Positions 22,102-30,931 of a stretch of 64,000 bases of DNA are shown one piece after another. The first letter of the stretch is position 1, and each line of letters begins with the position of its first letter. The translations under genes and the position numbers were made by a program. The notes under the pieces are model-generated. The model saw nothing but the letters and a program-made list of their open reading frames with translations. It was not told the origin of the DNA and ran no database searches. Location of the stretch: positions 682,001 through 746,000 of the forward strand of contig NZ_JTDV01000001.1 in NCBI RefSeq assembly GCF_000943555.1. The letters are read 5' to 3'. Origin of the DNA: Neotamlana nanhaiensis (lineage in GTDB: Bacteria; Bacteroidota; Bacteroidia; Flavobacteriales; Flavobacteriaceae).

Positions 22102-23406
22102 TTAATATTTAATCCACTTTATAAGTTCTTTATAACTTGGCTTTTTACCATACATTAAAATACCTACACGATAAATTTTAGCGGCAAACCAAACCGTAAA
22201 CATAAATGTAGCCAATAAAATTACTAAGGAAATTAATTGTTGCCAAATAGGCACACCAAAAGGTATACGCATAAGCATAACCACTGGTGATGTTAATGGA
22301 ATATACGAAAAAACCGTTGATACAGTTCCATGCGGATCTTCAATTACTGTAAAAACACCAATATAAACCGCTAAAATTAATGGCATAATAATAGGTAGCA
22401 TAAATTGTTGGGTATCGGTTTCGTTATCTACGGCAGCACCAATGGCGGCATAAAGCGAACTATATAACAAATAACCGCCCACAAAAAACAAGATAAATGC
22501 AACAATTAAATTGGCTATTGGTAAATGGTAAAATGCCTCTATAATATTTTGAACTTGGGCATTAATTTCTGGAGTCGCAACAGCTTGCTCTACCATTTGT
22601 TGCTGTGGTGTTTGTACATTAATACCAAACACTACCGATACAACTGTTAACAAGATACCGCCTAAAATTAACCAAATTACAAATTGCGTAATTCCTGCTA
22701 ACGAGGTGCCAATTATTTTTCCAAGCATCAACTGAATGGGTTTTACTGAAGAAATTATAACTTCAATAATACGACTAGTTTTTTCTTCAATAACACTGCG
22801 CATAATCATGTTACCATAAATAATGATAAACATAAATAATAAATACCCTGCTGCGCCACCAAAAATAAGCTTTACAACACTATCAATTTTTGAAGTTTTC
22901 TCGCCTGCAAAACTTTCTTGTCCTAAATTAATTCTTACTCGTGCGGCATTTATCATATCGACATTTACACCTTTATCATAAAGATTTTTAGCCGTAAATG
23001 CTTCCTCTAATTTACTTTCGATATTTGAAATTAAACTTAATGATGGCGACTCTTCGGAATAAAATTTTATATGATTTGATGCATCTTCTATTTTACTAAA
23101 TTGTTCTATATGAAGCAAGCCGTACATCTCCGCTTCTTCGGTTAATTTTTTAGCATCGTTTAATGACATTCCTGACAATAGATTATAAGTTGTATTATCG
23201 GAATTTTTGAAACTATCTTGTACTAAACCTGACTCGTCTAACACCGAAATAACTCTAACCTTATCGTTATTAATTTGCGACAAATAGGCCACAACCAATA
23301 CTAAAACTATCATGATTACTGGACTTAATATAGACATGATAATGAAGGCTTTGTTTCTCACCTTATTTAAATATTCGCGCTTTATTATAAGTGGTAAATG
23401 GTTCAT
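22102..23406 (-). CDS. ABC-2 type exporter permease (NatB-like)
   Basis: Inner-membrane permease of an ABC-2 exporter. An N-terminal membrane segment (about 20-45) is followed by a large extracytoplasmic loop (about 50-175) and then five to six hydrophobic segments (from about 180). These include the MRSVIEEKTSRIIEVIISS stretch typical of NatB/YhaP-type permeases. Its start lies directly after the stop of the ATPase gene, so the two are translationally coupled. The substrate is not evident; family members export Na+, lipids or drugs. No link to glycan use is visible other than co-orientation with the HTCS. Confidence 0.92.
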   Translation of the reverse strand: MNHLPLIIKREYLNKVRNKAFIIMSILSPVIMIVLVLVVAYLSQINNDKVRVISVLDESGLVQDSFKNSDNTTYNLLSGMSLNDAKKLTEEAEMYGLLHIEQFSKIEDASNHIKFYSEESPSLSLISNIESKLEEAFTAKNLYDKGVNVDMINAARVRINLGQESFAGEKTSKIDSVVKLIFGGAAGYLLFMFIIIYGNMIMRSVIEEKTSRIIEVIISSVKPIQLMLGKIIGTSLAGITQFVIWLILGGILLTVVSVVFGINVQTPQQQMVEQAVATPEINAQVQNIIEAFYHLPIANLIVAFILFFVGGYLLYSSLYAAIGAAVDNETDTQQFMLPIIMPLILAVYIGVFTVIEDPHGTVSTVFSYIPLTSPVVMLMRIPFGVPIWQQLISLVILLATFMFTVWFAAKIYRVGILMYGKKPSYKELIKWIKY

Positions 23407-24336
23407 TTAGCTATTATTCTTTACGGTTTGAATAAAAATATCGTTTACACTTGGTATTACTTCTACAAAATGCGATACTTCGGCTTTGGTGGTTAAAAAA
23501 CTCAACAAATCGTTTGGTTTATGGTTCTCGCTAAGCTTTATATTTAGCTTTAACTCATCATCTAAAGTTTTAAAATAAGCTTTAGAAACGGAAAACTTAT
23601 CCGCTAGTTCTTGTTCTAAGGCTAAGCTATTTTCGGTTCTTAAACCAACCTCGAACGTATTACTTTTATATTGGCGCTTTACTTCGGTAAGTTTACCGTC
23701 AAGTATTTTATTCGATTTGTTAATTAAGGCAATATCGTCGCATAATTCTTCTACCGATTCCATTCTGTGTGTTGAAAAAATCACGGTAGCACCTTGGTCT
23801 CGCAAATGTAAAATCTCGTCTTTTATTAAGTTCGCATTTATAGGATCGAAGCCCGAAAAAGGCTCATCGAAAATTAACAATTTAGGTTCATGCAACACGG
23901 TTACTACAAACTGTACCTTTTGCGCCATTCCTTTTGATAGCTCTTGAATTTTCTTATTCCACCAATCACCAATTTCTAATCTATCAAACCAATATGTTAA
24001 GCGTTTTTTAGCTTCAGCTTTACTTAAACCCTTTAATTGAGCTAAATATAGAGCTTGCTCACCAACCTTCATCGATTTATACAAGCCACGTTCTTCTGGC
24101 AAATAGCCAATAGCCTTTATATGCTTTTCTTGAAGTTTTTCTCCGTCTAAAAATACCTCACCAGTATCGGGCATGGTAATTTGATTTATCACCCTTATTA
24201 AGGTGGTTTTTCCAGCGCCATTTGGCCCTAACAAACCAAAAATACTGCCTTTTGGTACGGCCAACGATACGTGATTTAACGCGGTAAAAGTTCCAAACTT
24301 TTTTGAAACGTTGTTAACTTCTAATAAGTTAGTCAT
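23407..24336 (-). CDS. ABC transporter ATP-binding protein (NatA-like)
   Basis: Cytoplasmic ATPase partner of the following permease. Walker A GPNGAGKTT at 37-45, signature-type ELSKGMAQK, Walker B LLIFDEPFSGFDP and the switch His in VIFSTHRME are all present. A C-terminal extension of about 80 residues (about 225-305) is the DUF4162-like part common in NatA-type ATPases. It is the first gene of a five-gene run (ATPase, permease, MscS, response regulator, HTCS) with gaps of 0-6 bases. The promoter should lie in 24337-24437, downstream of the hairpin at 24438-24463. Confidence 0.95.
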   Translation of the reverse strand: MTNLLEVNNVSKKFGTFTALNHVSLAVPKGSIFGLLGPNGAGKTTLIRVINQITMPDTGEVFLDGEKLQEKHIKAIGYLPEERGLYKSMKVGEQALYLAQLKGLSKAEAKKRLTYWFDRLEIGDWWNKKIQELSKGMAQKVQFVVTVLHEPKLLIFDEPFSGFDPINANLIKDEILHLRDQGATVIFSTHRMESVEELCDDIALINKSNKILDGKLTEVKRQYKSNTFEVGLRTENSLALEQELADKFSVSKAYFKTLDDELKLNIKLSENHKPNDLLSFLTTKAEVSHFVEVIPSVNDIFIQTVKNNS

Positions 24337-24437
24337 TTATTTACTTTATTTACTTGCGAGCGTAAATATATTAAATGTTAACAGCATAGGTAAGTAAAGA
24401 AACGAAAGATATTAGCTATTTGGTATAAAAAACAAAA

Positions 24438-24463
24438 CCCACCCTTAATAAATTAAGGATGGG
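24438..24463 (-). terminator. 12-bp hairpin with U-tract, minus strand
   Basis: On the minus strand CCCATCCTTAAT pairs with ATTAAGGGTGGG (one G-U) around a 2-base centre and is followed by TTTTGTTTTTT. It lies about 100 bases before the NatA-like start and some 320 bases after the dnaJ stop. It shields the exporter operon from readthrough. Confidence 0.7.
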
Positions 24464-24490
24464 AAAAAAATTGCTATGAAAAAGAAAAAT

Positions 24491-24513
24491 TATCACTAAA
24501 TTAATTAGTGATA
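24491..24513. terminator. 8-bp hairpin, possibly bidirectional terminator
   Basis: TATCACTA pairs with TAGTGATA around a 7-base loop. T-rich tails follow on both strands (ATTTTTCTTTTT on minus; a run of T from about 24525 on plus). It is the middle of three hairpins in the 440-base gap 24337-24776, in which I see no credible gene. Confidence 0.5.
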
Positions 24514-24579
24514 GTCAAATATAGTTTTTTTTTCGAAACTAAAAGCAAAAGTTTTATAGAACTTTTAACATTTAAAACA

Positions 24580-24608
24580 ATAAATCCGCCAGAATCGAGC
24601 GGATTTAT
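24580..24608 (-). terminator. Hairpin downstream of dnaJ
   Basis: ATAAATCCGC pairs perfectly with GCGGATTTAT around a 9-base loop. It is about 170 bases downstream of the dnaJ stop and is the first hairpin met by grpE-dnaJ transcription. The following U-tract is short. Confidence 0.55.
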
Positions 24609-24776
24609 AAATTATTTATATAAAATAATGACTTTAATTATCAATTTGAATTGTTTCAAGCTCTTACCATACGACATTAATATTTACAAGTGTTTTAGAT
24701 ACTAATATAAATTCAACGTAACACTAAAAAACAAAGTATCGCATTAAAACAATTCATCCGTATTTAACAAGCTTCT

Positions 24777-25895
24777 TTAAGAAAACATATCTTTTACTTT
24801 CTCGAAAAATGACTTATCCGAACTTTCTGGTTTAGGCTCAAAGTGTTCGTCGGCTAGCATGCCTTCAAAAAATTCTTTTTGCTGTTTATTTAATGTTTTT
24901 GGCGTCCAAACATTTACATGCACTAATAAATCGCCCGAACCATAACCGTTAATACTTGGTATACCTTTTCCGCGTAAGCGTAATATTTTCCCCGACTGCA
25001 CACCTGCTTCAACTTTTATACGCACTTTACCTGTTACAGTATCAATTTCTTTTGATGTACCAAGTACTGCTTCAGGGAAACTTACATATAAATCGTAGTG
25101 TAAATTATCGCCTTCACGCTGTAATTTTTCATGTTGCTCTTCTTCTATTACAACAATTAAATCACCCGAAACACCATTTCCTGGCGCTTCATTACCTTTA
25201 CCAGATACTTTAAGTTGCATACCATCAACCACACCTGCAGGTATTTTAATAGATACAGTTTCTTCTGCAACTTTTAAACCTTGAGCATCGGCATCGTTTG
25301 GCTTTTTATCAAGAGTTTGTCCTGCTCCTCCACATACATTACAAGTTGAAGCGGTTTGCATACGACCTAAAATAGTGTTGGCAATTCTTGTAACTTGACC
25401 AGTACCGTTACACGTAGAACAGGTTTTATAAGTTACACCAGGTGCTTGAACTTTACGCTTTACTTTCACCTTTTTTTCAACGCCATTAGCAATTTCTTCT
25501 AAAGTAAGCTTAACTCGAATTCGTAAATTACTTCCTTTTACTCGACGCTGGCCACCGCCACCGCCAAAGCCTGAAAAACCGCCAAAACCGCCGCCGCCAA
25601 AAATATCGCCGAATTGACTGAATATGTCATCCATATTCATACCACCTCCGCCTCCGCCGCCAAAGCCACCTTCGAAGGCTTGATGACCAAATTGGTCGTA
25701 ACGTGCTTTTTTATCGGCATCGCTTAATACTTCGTAAGCTTCTGCAGCTTCTTTAAATTTAGCTTCAGCTTCTTTATTATCGGGGTTTTTATCGGGGTGA
25801 AATTCAATAGCTTTTTTACGATAAGCTTTTTTAATTTCGGCCGCAGTTGCACCTTTACTAATTCCTAATATTTCGTAATAATCTCTTTTCGCCAT
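24777..25895 (-). CDS. dnaJ: Chaperone DnaJ (Hsp40) with reduced zinc domain
   Basis: Co-chaperone that delivers unfolded substrates to DnaK and stimulates its ATPase. The J domain (1-70) has HPD at 33-35. A Gly/Phe-rich linker (about 75-118) follows, then the zinc region, two substrate-binding domains and a C-terminal dimerisation part. The zinc region is unusual. I see only two CxxCxGxG motifs (C159/C162 and C185/C188) where classical DnaJ has four. They match in position motifs 2 and 3, which form one zinc centre; motifs 1 and 4 are absent. Length 372 is near normal. grpE is 9 bases upstream, giving a grpE-dnaJ operon; dnaK is not in the window. Confidence 0.97.
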   Translation of the reverse strand: MAKRDYYEILGISKGATAAEIKKAYRKKAIEFHPDKNPDNKEAEAKFKEAAEAYEVLSDADKKARYDQFGHQAFEGGFGGGGGGGMNMDDIFSQFGDIFGGGGFGGFSGFGGGGGQRRVKGSNLRIRVKLTLEEIANGVEKKVKVKRKVQAPGVTYKTCSTCNGTGQVTRIANTILGRMQTASTCNVCGGAGQTLDKKPNDADAQGLKVAEETVSIKIPAGVVDGMQLKVSGKGNEAPGNGVSGDLIVVIEEEQHEKLQREGDNLHYDLYVSFPEAVLGTSKEIDTVTGKVRIKVEAGVQSGKILRLRGKGIPSINGYGSGDLLVHVNVWTPKTLNKQQKEFFEGMLADEHFEPKPESSDKSFFEKVKDMFS

Positions 25896-25904
25896 GTTTT
25901 TGGT

Positions 25905-26456
25905 TTATTGTCCTATTACCACTTTAGGGAAACGAATTACTTTTTCTCCTAGTTTGTAACCTTTTTCAATAACATCTATAATTTTGCCTTTTAAATCGTC
26001 GGTTGGCGCAGGAATTTGCGTAACCGCTTCATGATTATCGGCATTAAAGGCCTCGCCTTTTTCAACTGCAATAGCTTTTAAACCTTTTTGCTCAAGGGTA
26101 TTCACCATTTTTTGGTATATTAAAAACACACCTTTGCGTAATTCTTCGGCTTCTTTATCTTCTTCAATATGTGTTAAAGCGCGCTCAAAATCGTCTAAAA
26201 TTGGCAACAAAGTTTTCATAACTCCTTCGCTAGCCGTAGAAAACAACTCGATACGCTCTTTCGATGTACGCTTTTTATAATTTTCGAACTCTGCAAACAA
26301 GCGTAAAAACTTATTTTTTTCTTCCTGCAGTTCTTCTTGAAGTTTCTCTTCGGCTGTTACTTCTTCAACTTGCTGTTCTTCTGTTTCAACAGTCTCAGCT
26401 TCAGCAGTTTTAACAGCTTCATTTTCTAAATCTTCGTTTATATCTTTTTTGCTCAT
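25905..26456 (-). CDS. grpE: Nucleotide exchange factor GrpE
   Basis: Cytoplasmic exchange factor that releases ADP from DnaK. A Glu-rich disordered N-terminus (about 1-45) leads into the long dimerisation helix (KNKFLRLFAEFENYKKRTSKE) and the C-terminal beta domain, ending in KVIRFPKVVIGQ. The 183-residue length is usual. It opens the grpE-dnaJ operon, and the promoter should lie in the 166 bases shared with the divergent yceI-like gene. Confidence 0.97.
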   Translation of the reverse strand: MSKKDINEDLENEAVKTAEAETVETEEQQVEEVTAEEKLQEELQEEKNKFLRLFAEFENYKKRTSKERIELFSTASEGVMKTLLPILDDFERALTHIEEDKEAEELRKGVFLIYQKMVNTLEQKGLKAIAVEKGEAFNADNHEAVTQIPAPTDDLKGKIIDVIEKGYKLGEKVIRFPKVVIGQ

Positions 26457-26491
26457 TGCTAAACTTATTTTTTTGTACTAAAATAGGTTGG

Positions 26492-26499
26492 CAAAAGTA
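26492..26499 (-). promoter_or_regulatory. Candidate -7 promoter element of grpE-dnaJ
   Basis: On the minus strand TACTTTTG matches the Bacteroidota -7 consensus TAnnTTTG, 36-43 bases upstream of the grpE start. I could not place a convincing TTG at -33, and no CIRCE-type inverted repeat is visible, so this is a weak call. Confidence 0.4.
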
Positions 26500-26622
26500 C
26501 TGCCATTATTATAAAAATGCCATAATGTCATCATAATTTTTTAACAAAACTTTCATTTTTCATATTTCTTAATGATTAAACTCTTTGGTACATTTACGGT
26601 TTAACAAAAAACAAACCTAAAA

Positions 26623-27276
26623 ATGAAAAAAAATCTATTAAGCATTTTATTTATTTCAGTTTTAACACTAAGCGTATTTTCTTGTAAAGATAAAGCCAAA
26701 GAAGCGACCACTTCTGAAGCTGAAGAAGTTGCAACTGTTGAAGCTACAGCTACACAATATACAGCTAACACCGAAGCCTCTAAAATTGCATGGAAAGGCT
26801 TTAAACCTGCTGGCGAACACTATGGAACCATTAGTTTAAAAGAAGGTACAATTAGTACTAAAGATGGTAAAATTACCGCTGGTAGTTTTGTTATTGACAT
26901 GGCTACAATTGTAGTTGAAGATATTCCTGCTGAAGAAAAAGGAAACGCTAATTTAGTTGGACACTTATCGAATGCTGACTTTTTTGATGTTGAAAAATTC
27001 CCAACTGCTATGTTTGAAATTACAGGTGTTGAAGAAGCTGAAGGTAAAACGTTACTTTCTGGAAACCTTACTTTAAAAGAGGCTACTAACAACGTAACTT
27101 TCCCTGTTGCTGTAACCACTGAAGGTGACGCCTTAACTTTAGTAAGTGAAACTTTTACTATTGATAGAACAAAATGGAATGTACAATATGGTTCGAAATC
27201 GATTTTTGATAATTTAGGAGATAAATTTATTAATGATGATATTGAATTAAAAGTATTATTAAAAGCTTCTAAATAA
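26623..27276 (+). CDS. YceI-family lipoprotein
   Basis: Lipid-binding lipocalin-like protein of the YceI family. SPII signal with Cys21 (VFSCKDKAKE), then a low-complexity Glu/Ala/Thr linker to about residue 45 and the YceI domain (about 48-215). Family features are IAWKGFKPAGEHYGTI, GSFVIDMATI, LVGHLSNADFFDVEKFPTA and a late WNVQYGSKSIFDNLGDKFI. Family members bind isoprenoid-type lipids in the periplasm; the ligand here is unknown. It is a single plus-strand gene divergent from grpE and ends at a strong terminator shared with the converging oxidoreductase operon. Confidence 0.93.
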   Translation: MKKNLLSILFISVLTLSVFSCKDKAKEATTSEAEEVATVEATATQYTANTEASKIAWKGFKPAGEHYGTISLKEGTISTKDGKITAGSFVIDMATIVVEDIPAEEKGNANLVGHLSNADFFDVEKFPTAMFEITGVEEAEGKTLLSGNLTLKEATNNVTFPVAVTTEGDALTLVSETFTIDRTKWNVQYGSKSIFDNLGDKFINDDIELKVLLKASK

Positions 27277-27306
27277 TTTTAAAGGTCTACCTCAAAAATT
27301 ATAATT

Positions 27307-27344
27307 AAGACTGGGTTAAATAAATTTAAACTCAGTCTTTTTTT
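27307..27344. terminator. Terminator between converging yceI-like and oxidoreductase genes
   Basis: AAGACTG pairs with CAGTCTT, extended by imperfect AT pairs, and is followed by a run of T on the plus strand. It lies 30 bases after the yceI-like stop and 17 bases from the converging oxidoreductase stop, so it may serve both. Confidence 0.75.
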
Positions 27345-27360
27345 ATTAACCAACTCGGTA

Positions 27361-29622
27361 TTAAACCGCAGCCTCATCTTTAAGAAACATACTTTCAATA
27401 TCCACCATAAATGGTTGATGATAGTAACGTTTGCCTGTTTCTTTATAAAGTGCGTTTGTCAAAGCGCCAATGGCTGGTGCAAATGGTGGTTCACCTAAAC
27501 CTGTTGGATGTACATCGCTTTCAACAAAGTAAGTTTCAACATCCCAAGGGGCATCGTTGTTTCTAATTAAATGGTAATCGTTGTAGTTTTTTTGTTGCGG
27601 CACACCATCTTTTACGGTTAGCATGCTATACAGCGCATGCCCAATACCGTCAACACTACCACCTTCAATCATATTTGCTGCTCCAATAGGGTTAACCACG
27701 ATACCACAATCGGTGGCACAATATACTTTTTCAATAATGGGTTTATCGTTTTCCATACGTAAATCAACAACATTGGCCACGTAACTGTTATGACAAAAAT
27801 AGGCTGCTACACCTCTGCTTAATCCTGGTTTAGGTGTTCCCCAATTGGACTTTTCTTTTATCAATTTTAAAACACCTGCGTAACGCTTTGCATCGTAATC
27901 ATTGCGCTCGCCTACTGGATTTTTTATAGCTCTATCGAAAAGTTCTAATCTAAAATCTATAGGATCTTTCCCTGCTAATTCGGCAACCTCATCTAAGAAG
28001 GCTTGCTCTACCGCTCCCATAAAGTTTGATCGTGGCGCACGAAATGCTGCTGTAGTAATATTACTTTCAATGGTCCATGATTCTGCTAAATAATTATCGA
28101 CTGCTCCCGCTGGGAAACGATTAGCATACAACGGACTTTCAGGAATTCCACCTGCTTTTACATGAAAAGCTATTAAATTATTATTTTCATCTAATCCAGC
28201 GCGATAATAAGCATGATACATTGGGCGGTAAGCACCAAACGTCATATCGTCTTCACGTGTGTATATTAATTTTACTGGCTTTTTGATTTTTTTAGAAATT
28301 ACGGCGGCTTCCAATAGGTAATGCCCAAATAATTTTCTTCCAAAACCACCTCCAATACGCGTCATTTGAATATCAATCTGCTCCAAACTCAACCCAAAAC
28401 GTTGCGCTACAGATTGCTCCATATATTCAGGTGTTTGAATCGGGCCAATAAGTTCCGCTTTATCATCAGTAACATTCGCATAAAAATTAAGCGGTTCTAA
28501 CGGACTATGCGCCAAATAAGGTGCGGTATATTCGCGCTCAATCACTTTTGCTGCGTTAGCGAAAGCCTTTTCAGGATTGCCATCTTTACGGGCTTGCCTT
28601 GGGTTTTCCTTGCTCAACGCAATCATAGATGCGTATTGCTTATCGGTATTTTCGATTTTCGTAGGCACTTTTTGGTCTGTAGCATTACCTCGAAAACCTT
28701 TCACTTTAATTGTATGCTCTTCAAAAGGCATCCATTCTGCATTAATTAGTTTCTTGGCTTTCATAATGCGCCAAGTAGAATCTCCTGTTATAATAATTAA
28801 CTTTGGAAATGCCGTAATATCAAAATACCCTCGCTCAAAATCTTCGGGATAAGCATCAATAGTAAACACATCGTAAATACCTTTCATGGCTAATGCTTCG
28901 GTAGCATCGAAGGATTTTAATTCCATACCAAATGCCGGCGGATGCACAATAGAAGCATACACCATATCATCTCCATAAACATCTAACCCGAACAAGGGTT
29001 TTCCTGTTACAATGGATGGCCCATCAACATTAAACTGCGAATTTCTTATTATTTTGAAGTCTTTAATACTCTTAACATCAACTTCTTTTGGAACTTCTAT
29101 TTTTGAAGCTGCTTCGGCCATTTCACCAAAACCAGCGGATTTGCCACTTGCTGCATGCGAAATAACCCCAGCATCAACTTTTATTGATGATGATGGTACA
29201 TTCCAAGCTTTAGCGGCAGCTTCAACCAACATATATCTTGCGGTTGCGCCTGCCATCCTTAAGGCATTCCAACTTTGATTGATGGAATTACTACCACCTG
29301 CCAACTGTCTTGTAAAAATATCAGTATTCAATGGTGCCTGAACCACTTTTACGTTTTTCCAATTCACATCCAGTTCTTCGGCTACAATCATTGGCATTGA
29401 TGTTTTTACATTCTGACCAATTTCAGGATTTGGTGAAGCTATGGTTACTGTTCCATCAGTTGCTATTTTTATGTATCCGTTTAAATCGAATGCACTTTCT
29501 AAATTCGGATTTTCTTTTGCTAACGCCGAAAACCAACTAAACTGCAACATAAGGCCTGCGCCACCAGCAGCTGACAGTTTTAAAAATGAGCGTCTGTTAA
29601 AATGTGTTTTTACTTTTGCCAT
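27361..29622 (-). CDS. Molybdopterin-binding hydroxylase large subunit, IorB-like
   Basis: Catalytic subunit of a xanthine-oxidase-family molybdenum hydroxylase, closest in layout to isoquinoline 1-oxidoreductase beta subunits. A twin-arginine signal (RR at 10-11 in FNRRSFLKLSAAGG) indicates export of the folded, cofactor-loaded enzyme to the periplasm. GGGFGRK near residue 423 is the molybdopterin contact of the family, and GLGEPPFAPA near the end is the usual site of the catalytic Glu. Length 753 is typical. It follows the 2Fe-2S subunit by 2 bases and a c-type cytochrome precedes that, so electrons probably flow from the Mo site through the FeS subunit to cytochrome c. The substrate is unknown: an N-heterocycle or aldehyde. 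Confidence 0.92.
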   Translation of the reverse strand: MAKVKTHFNRRSFLKLSAAGGAGLMLQFSWFSALAKENPNLESAFDLNGYIKIATDGTVTIASPNPEIGQNVKTSMPMIVAEELDVNWKNVKVVQAPLNTDIFTRQLAGGSNSINQSWNALRMAGATARYMLVEAAAKAWNVPSSSIKVDAGVISHAASGKSAGFGEMAEAASKIEVPKEVDVKSIKDFKIIRNSQFNVDGPSIVTGKPLFGLDVYGDDMVYASIVHPPAFGMELKSFDATEALAMKGIYDVFTIDAYPEDFERGYFDITAFPKLIIITGDSTWRIMKAKKLINAEWMPFEEHTIKVKGFRGNATDQKVPTKIENTDKQYASMIALSKENPRQARKDGNPEKAFANAAKVIEREYTAPYLAHSPLEPLNFYANVTDDKAELIGPIQTPEYMEQSVAQRFGLSLEQIDIQMTRIGGGFGRKLFGHYLLEAAVISKKIKKPVKLIYTREDDMTFGAYRPMYHAYYRAGLDENNNLIAFHVKAGGIPESPLYANRFPAGAVDNYLAESWTIESNITTAAFRAPRSNFMGAVEQAFLDEVAELAGKDPIDFRLELFDRAIKNPVGERNDYDAKRYAGVLKLIKEKSNWGTPKPGLSRGVAAYFCHNSYVANVVDLRMENDKPIIEKVYCATDCGIVVNPIGAANMIEGGSVDGIGHALYSMLTVKDGVPQQKNYNDYHLIRNNDAPWDVETYFVESDVHPTGLGEPPFAPAIGALTNALYKETGKRYYHQPFMVDIESMFLKDEAAV

Positions 29623-29624
29623 AA

Positions 29625-30083
29625 TTACATGTCTTTAGCTGCGGTTCGTATTGCTCGGTTTATTCTAGTATAAGTAGCGCAACGGCATAAATTACCATTC
29701 ATAGCGCGACGGATTTCTTCATCGGTTGGATTAGGATTTTGAGCCAACAACGATGAAGCTGTCATAATTTGTCCTGCTTGACAATAGCCACATTGAGGCA
29801 CATCATGCTCCAACCATGCTTTTTGCACAGGATGATCACCTTCTTCTGAAAGCCCTTCAATAGTTACAATTTTTTTATCGCCTACGGCACTAATTGGATA
29901 CGCACATGATCGCACAGCATCGCCATCTAAATGAATGGTGCACACGCCACAATGGGCAATTCCGCAACCGTATTTTGTACCAAGTAAACGCAGATTATCG
30001 CGTAACACCCAAAGTATTGGTGTATCTGCATCTACATCGACTTGTTTCGATTCTCCGTTAACATGTATTGTAAATAATGCCAT
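29625..30083 (-). CDS. 2Fe-2S subunit of the molybdenum hydroxylase, IorA-like
   Basis: Small electron-transfer subunit with two 2Fe-2S clusters. The plant-type ferredoxin cluster uses C40, C45, C48 and C60 (GCGIAHCGVC). The second, in the helical domain, uses C98, C101, C133 and C135 (CGYCQAGQ and NLCRC). The length of 152 residues is standard. It has no signal of its own, so co-export with the Tat-tagged large subunit is expected. It lies between the cytochrome and large-subunit genes on the same strand. Confidence 0.95.
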   Translation of the reverse strand: MALFTIHVNGESKQVDVDADTPILWVLRDNLRLLGTKYGCGIAHCGVCTIHLDGDAVRSCAYPISAVGDKKIVTIEGLSEEGDHPVQKAWLEHDVPQCGYCQAGQIMTASSLLAQNPNPTDEEIRRAMNGNLCRCATYTRINRAIRTAAKDM

Positions 30084-30115
30084 AGCTTTTTGTTTATTTT
30101 TTTGAAATCGATTTT

Positions 30116-30754
30116 TTAATTCGCAGGTGCTACTGCACCGTTATCAATCCACTCGTACCACGCGTCTTTAAACTCGTTGTAAGTTAATGGTGGCAACTCG
30201 CGGTTGCCGCCCATTGTCCAACCATTTTTAACCAAAGTATCTTCGGCGTGTACTCTTAATTCCTGTAAATTTTTATGTCCGTTTAGTTTCGGATTTACCA
30301 ATTGCAGTGCTAATTCTCTTGGCGAACGCCCTTGAAAAACCATTTTCATGTCTGAAGGTGGTAAATGCCATAACGGATTTCCTGGTGGTGTAGATTCACC
30401 TGGAACGCCAGTTGAAGCGTGACAGTTGGCACATTTCATAGTAGAAATCCCCATGCCGTCTGGTCCGCGTTGTGGTAACATATTATGAATATGGCTATCG
30501 TCGCCTTGTAATGGTATATCACCATTTGGATGGCAATTCATACACCTTGGATGCATTAAAACCGAATAGACTTTTTCAAAGGCCGCCAACGACGCCAAAC
30601 TATCCTTCTTCGTTATTTTAGAAAGCACCACATACTCGGTACTCGCACTGTTTTTTGATTTACATGAAATTACAAAAACAACCACCAGAATGAGCGCTAT
30701 AATGTAGCTTGCTAAATGTTTATAATTTTTAAAGGAATTGTGACTATTTGCCAT
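30116..30754 (-). CDS. c-type cytochrome lipoprotein of the hydroxylase operon
   Basis: Membrane-anchored cytochrome that likely accepts electrons from the molybdenum hydroxylase. A hydrophobic segment (about 13-30) ends at lipobox-like Cys31. Two haem-attachment motifs are visible: CMNCH at 71-75 and CANCH at 108-112. The sequence does not match compact class I cytochromes and resembles the cytochrome partners of IorAB-type enzymes. It is the first gene of the three-gene operon, 177 bases from the divergent XdhC-like gene. Confidence 0.85.
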   Translation of the reverse strand: MANSHNSFKNYKHLASYIIALILVVVFVISCKSKNSASTEYVVLSKITKKDSLASLAAFEKVYSVLMHPRCMNCHPNGDIPLQGDDSHIHNMLPQRGPDGMGISTMKCANCHASTGVPGESTPPGNPLWHLPPSDMKMVFQGRSPRELALQLVNPKLNGHKNLQELRVHAEDTLVKNGWTMGGNRELPPLTYNEFKDAWYEWIDNGAVAPAN

Positions 30755-30931
30755 GAATTAATTTTTAGCCTTAAGTTAGGTATTAATACTGTGAAGAAAT
30801 GTTAATACTTATTATTTATAAGTTTTCTAAATAAAAGTTATTCGCAATACTTTACCTGTAATTTTATTAAAATTTTAAGTAAAGTTGAAATTGTTTAAAA
30901 TATATTTAACCGGTAGAACAATATCTATTTA

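Noticed and set aside
24508-24705. Plus-strand ORF of 65 codons between the ABC ATPase and dnaJ genes
   Set aside because: It runs through two hairpins, is dominated by AT-driven Ile/Asn/Lys/Phe codons and has no plausible domain.
25545-25680. Repeat element made of GCC/GCCGCC triplets
   Set aside because: This is the Gly-rich coding sequence of the DnaJ linker and needs no other explanation.
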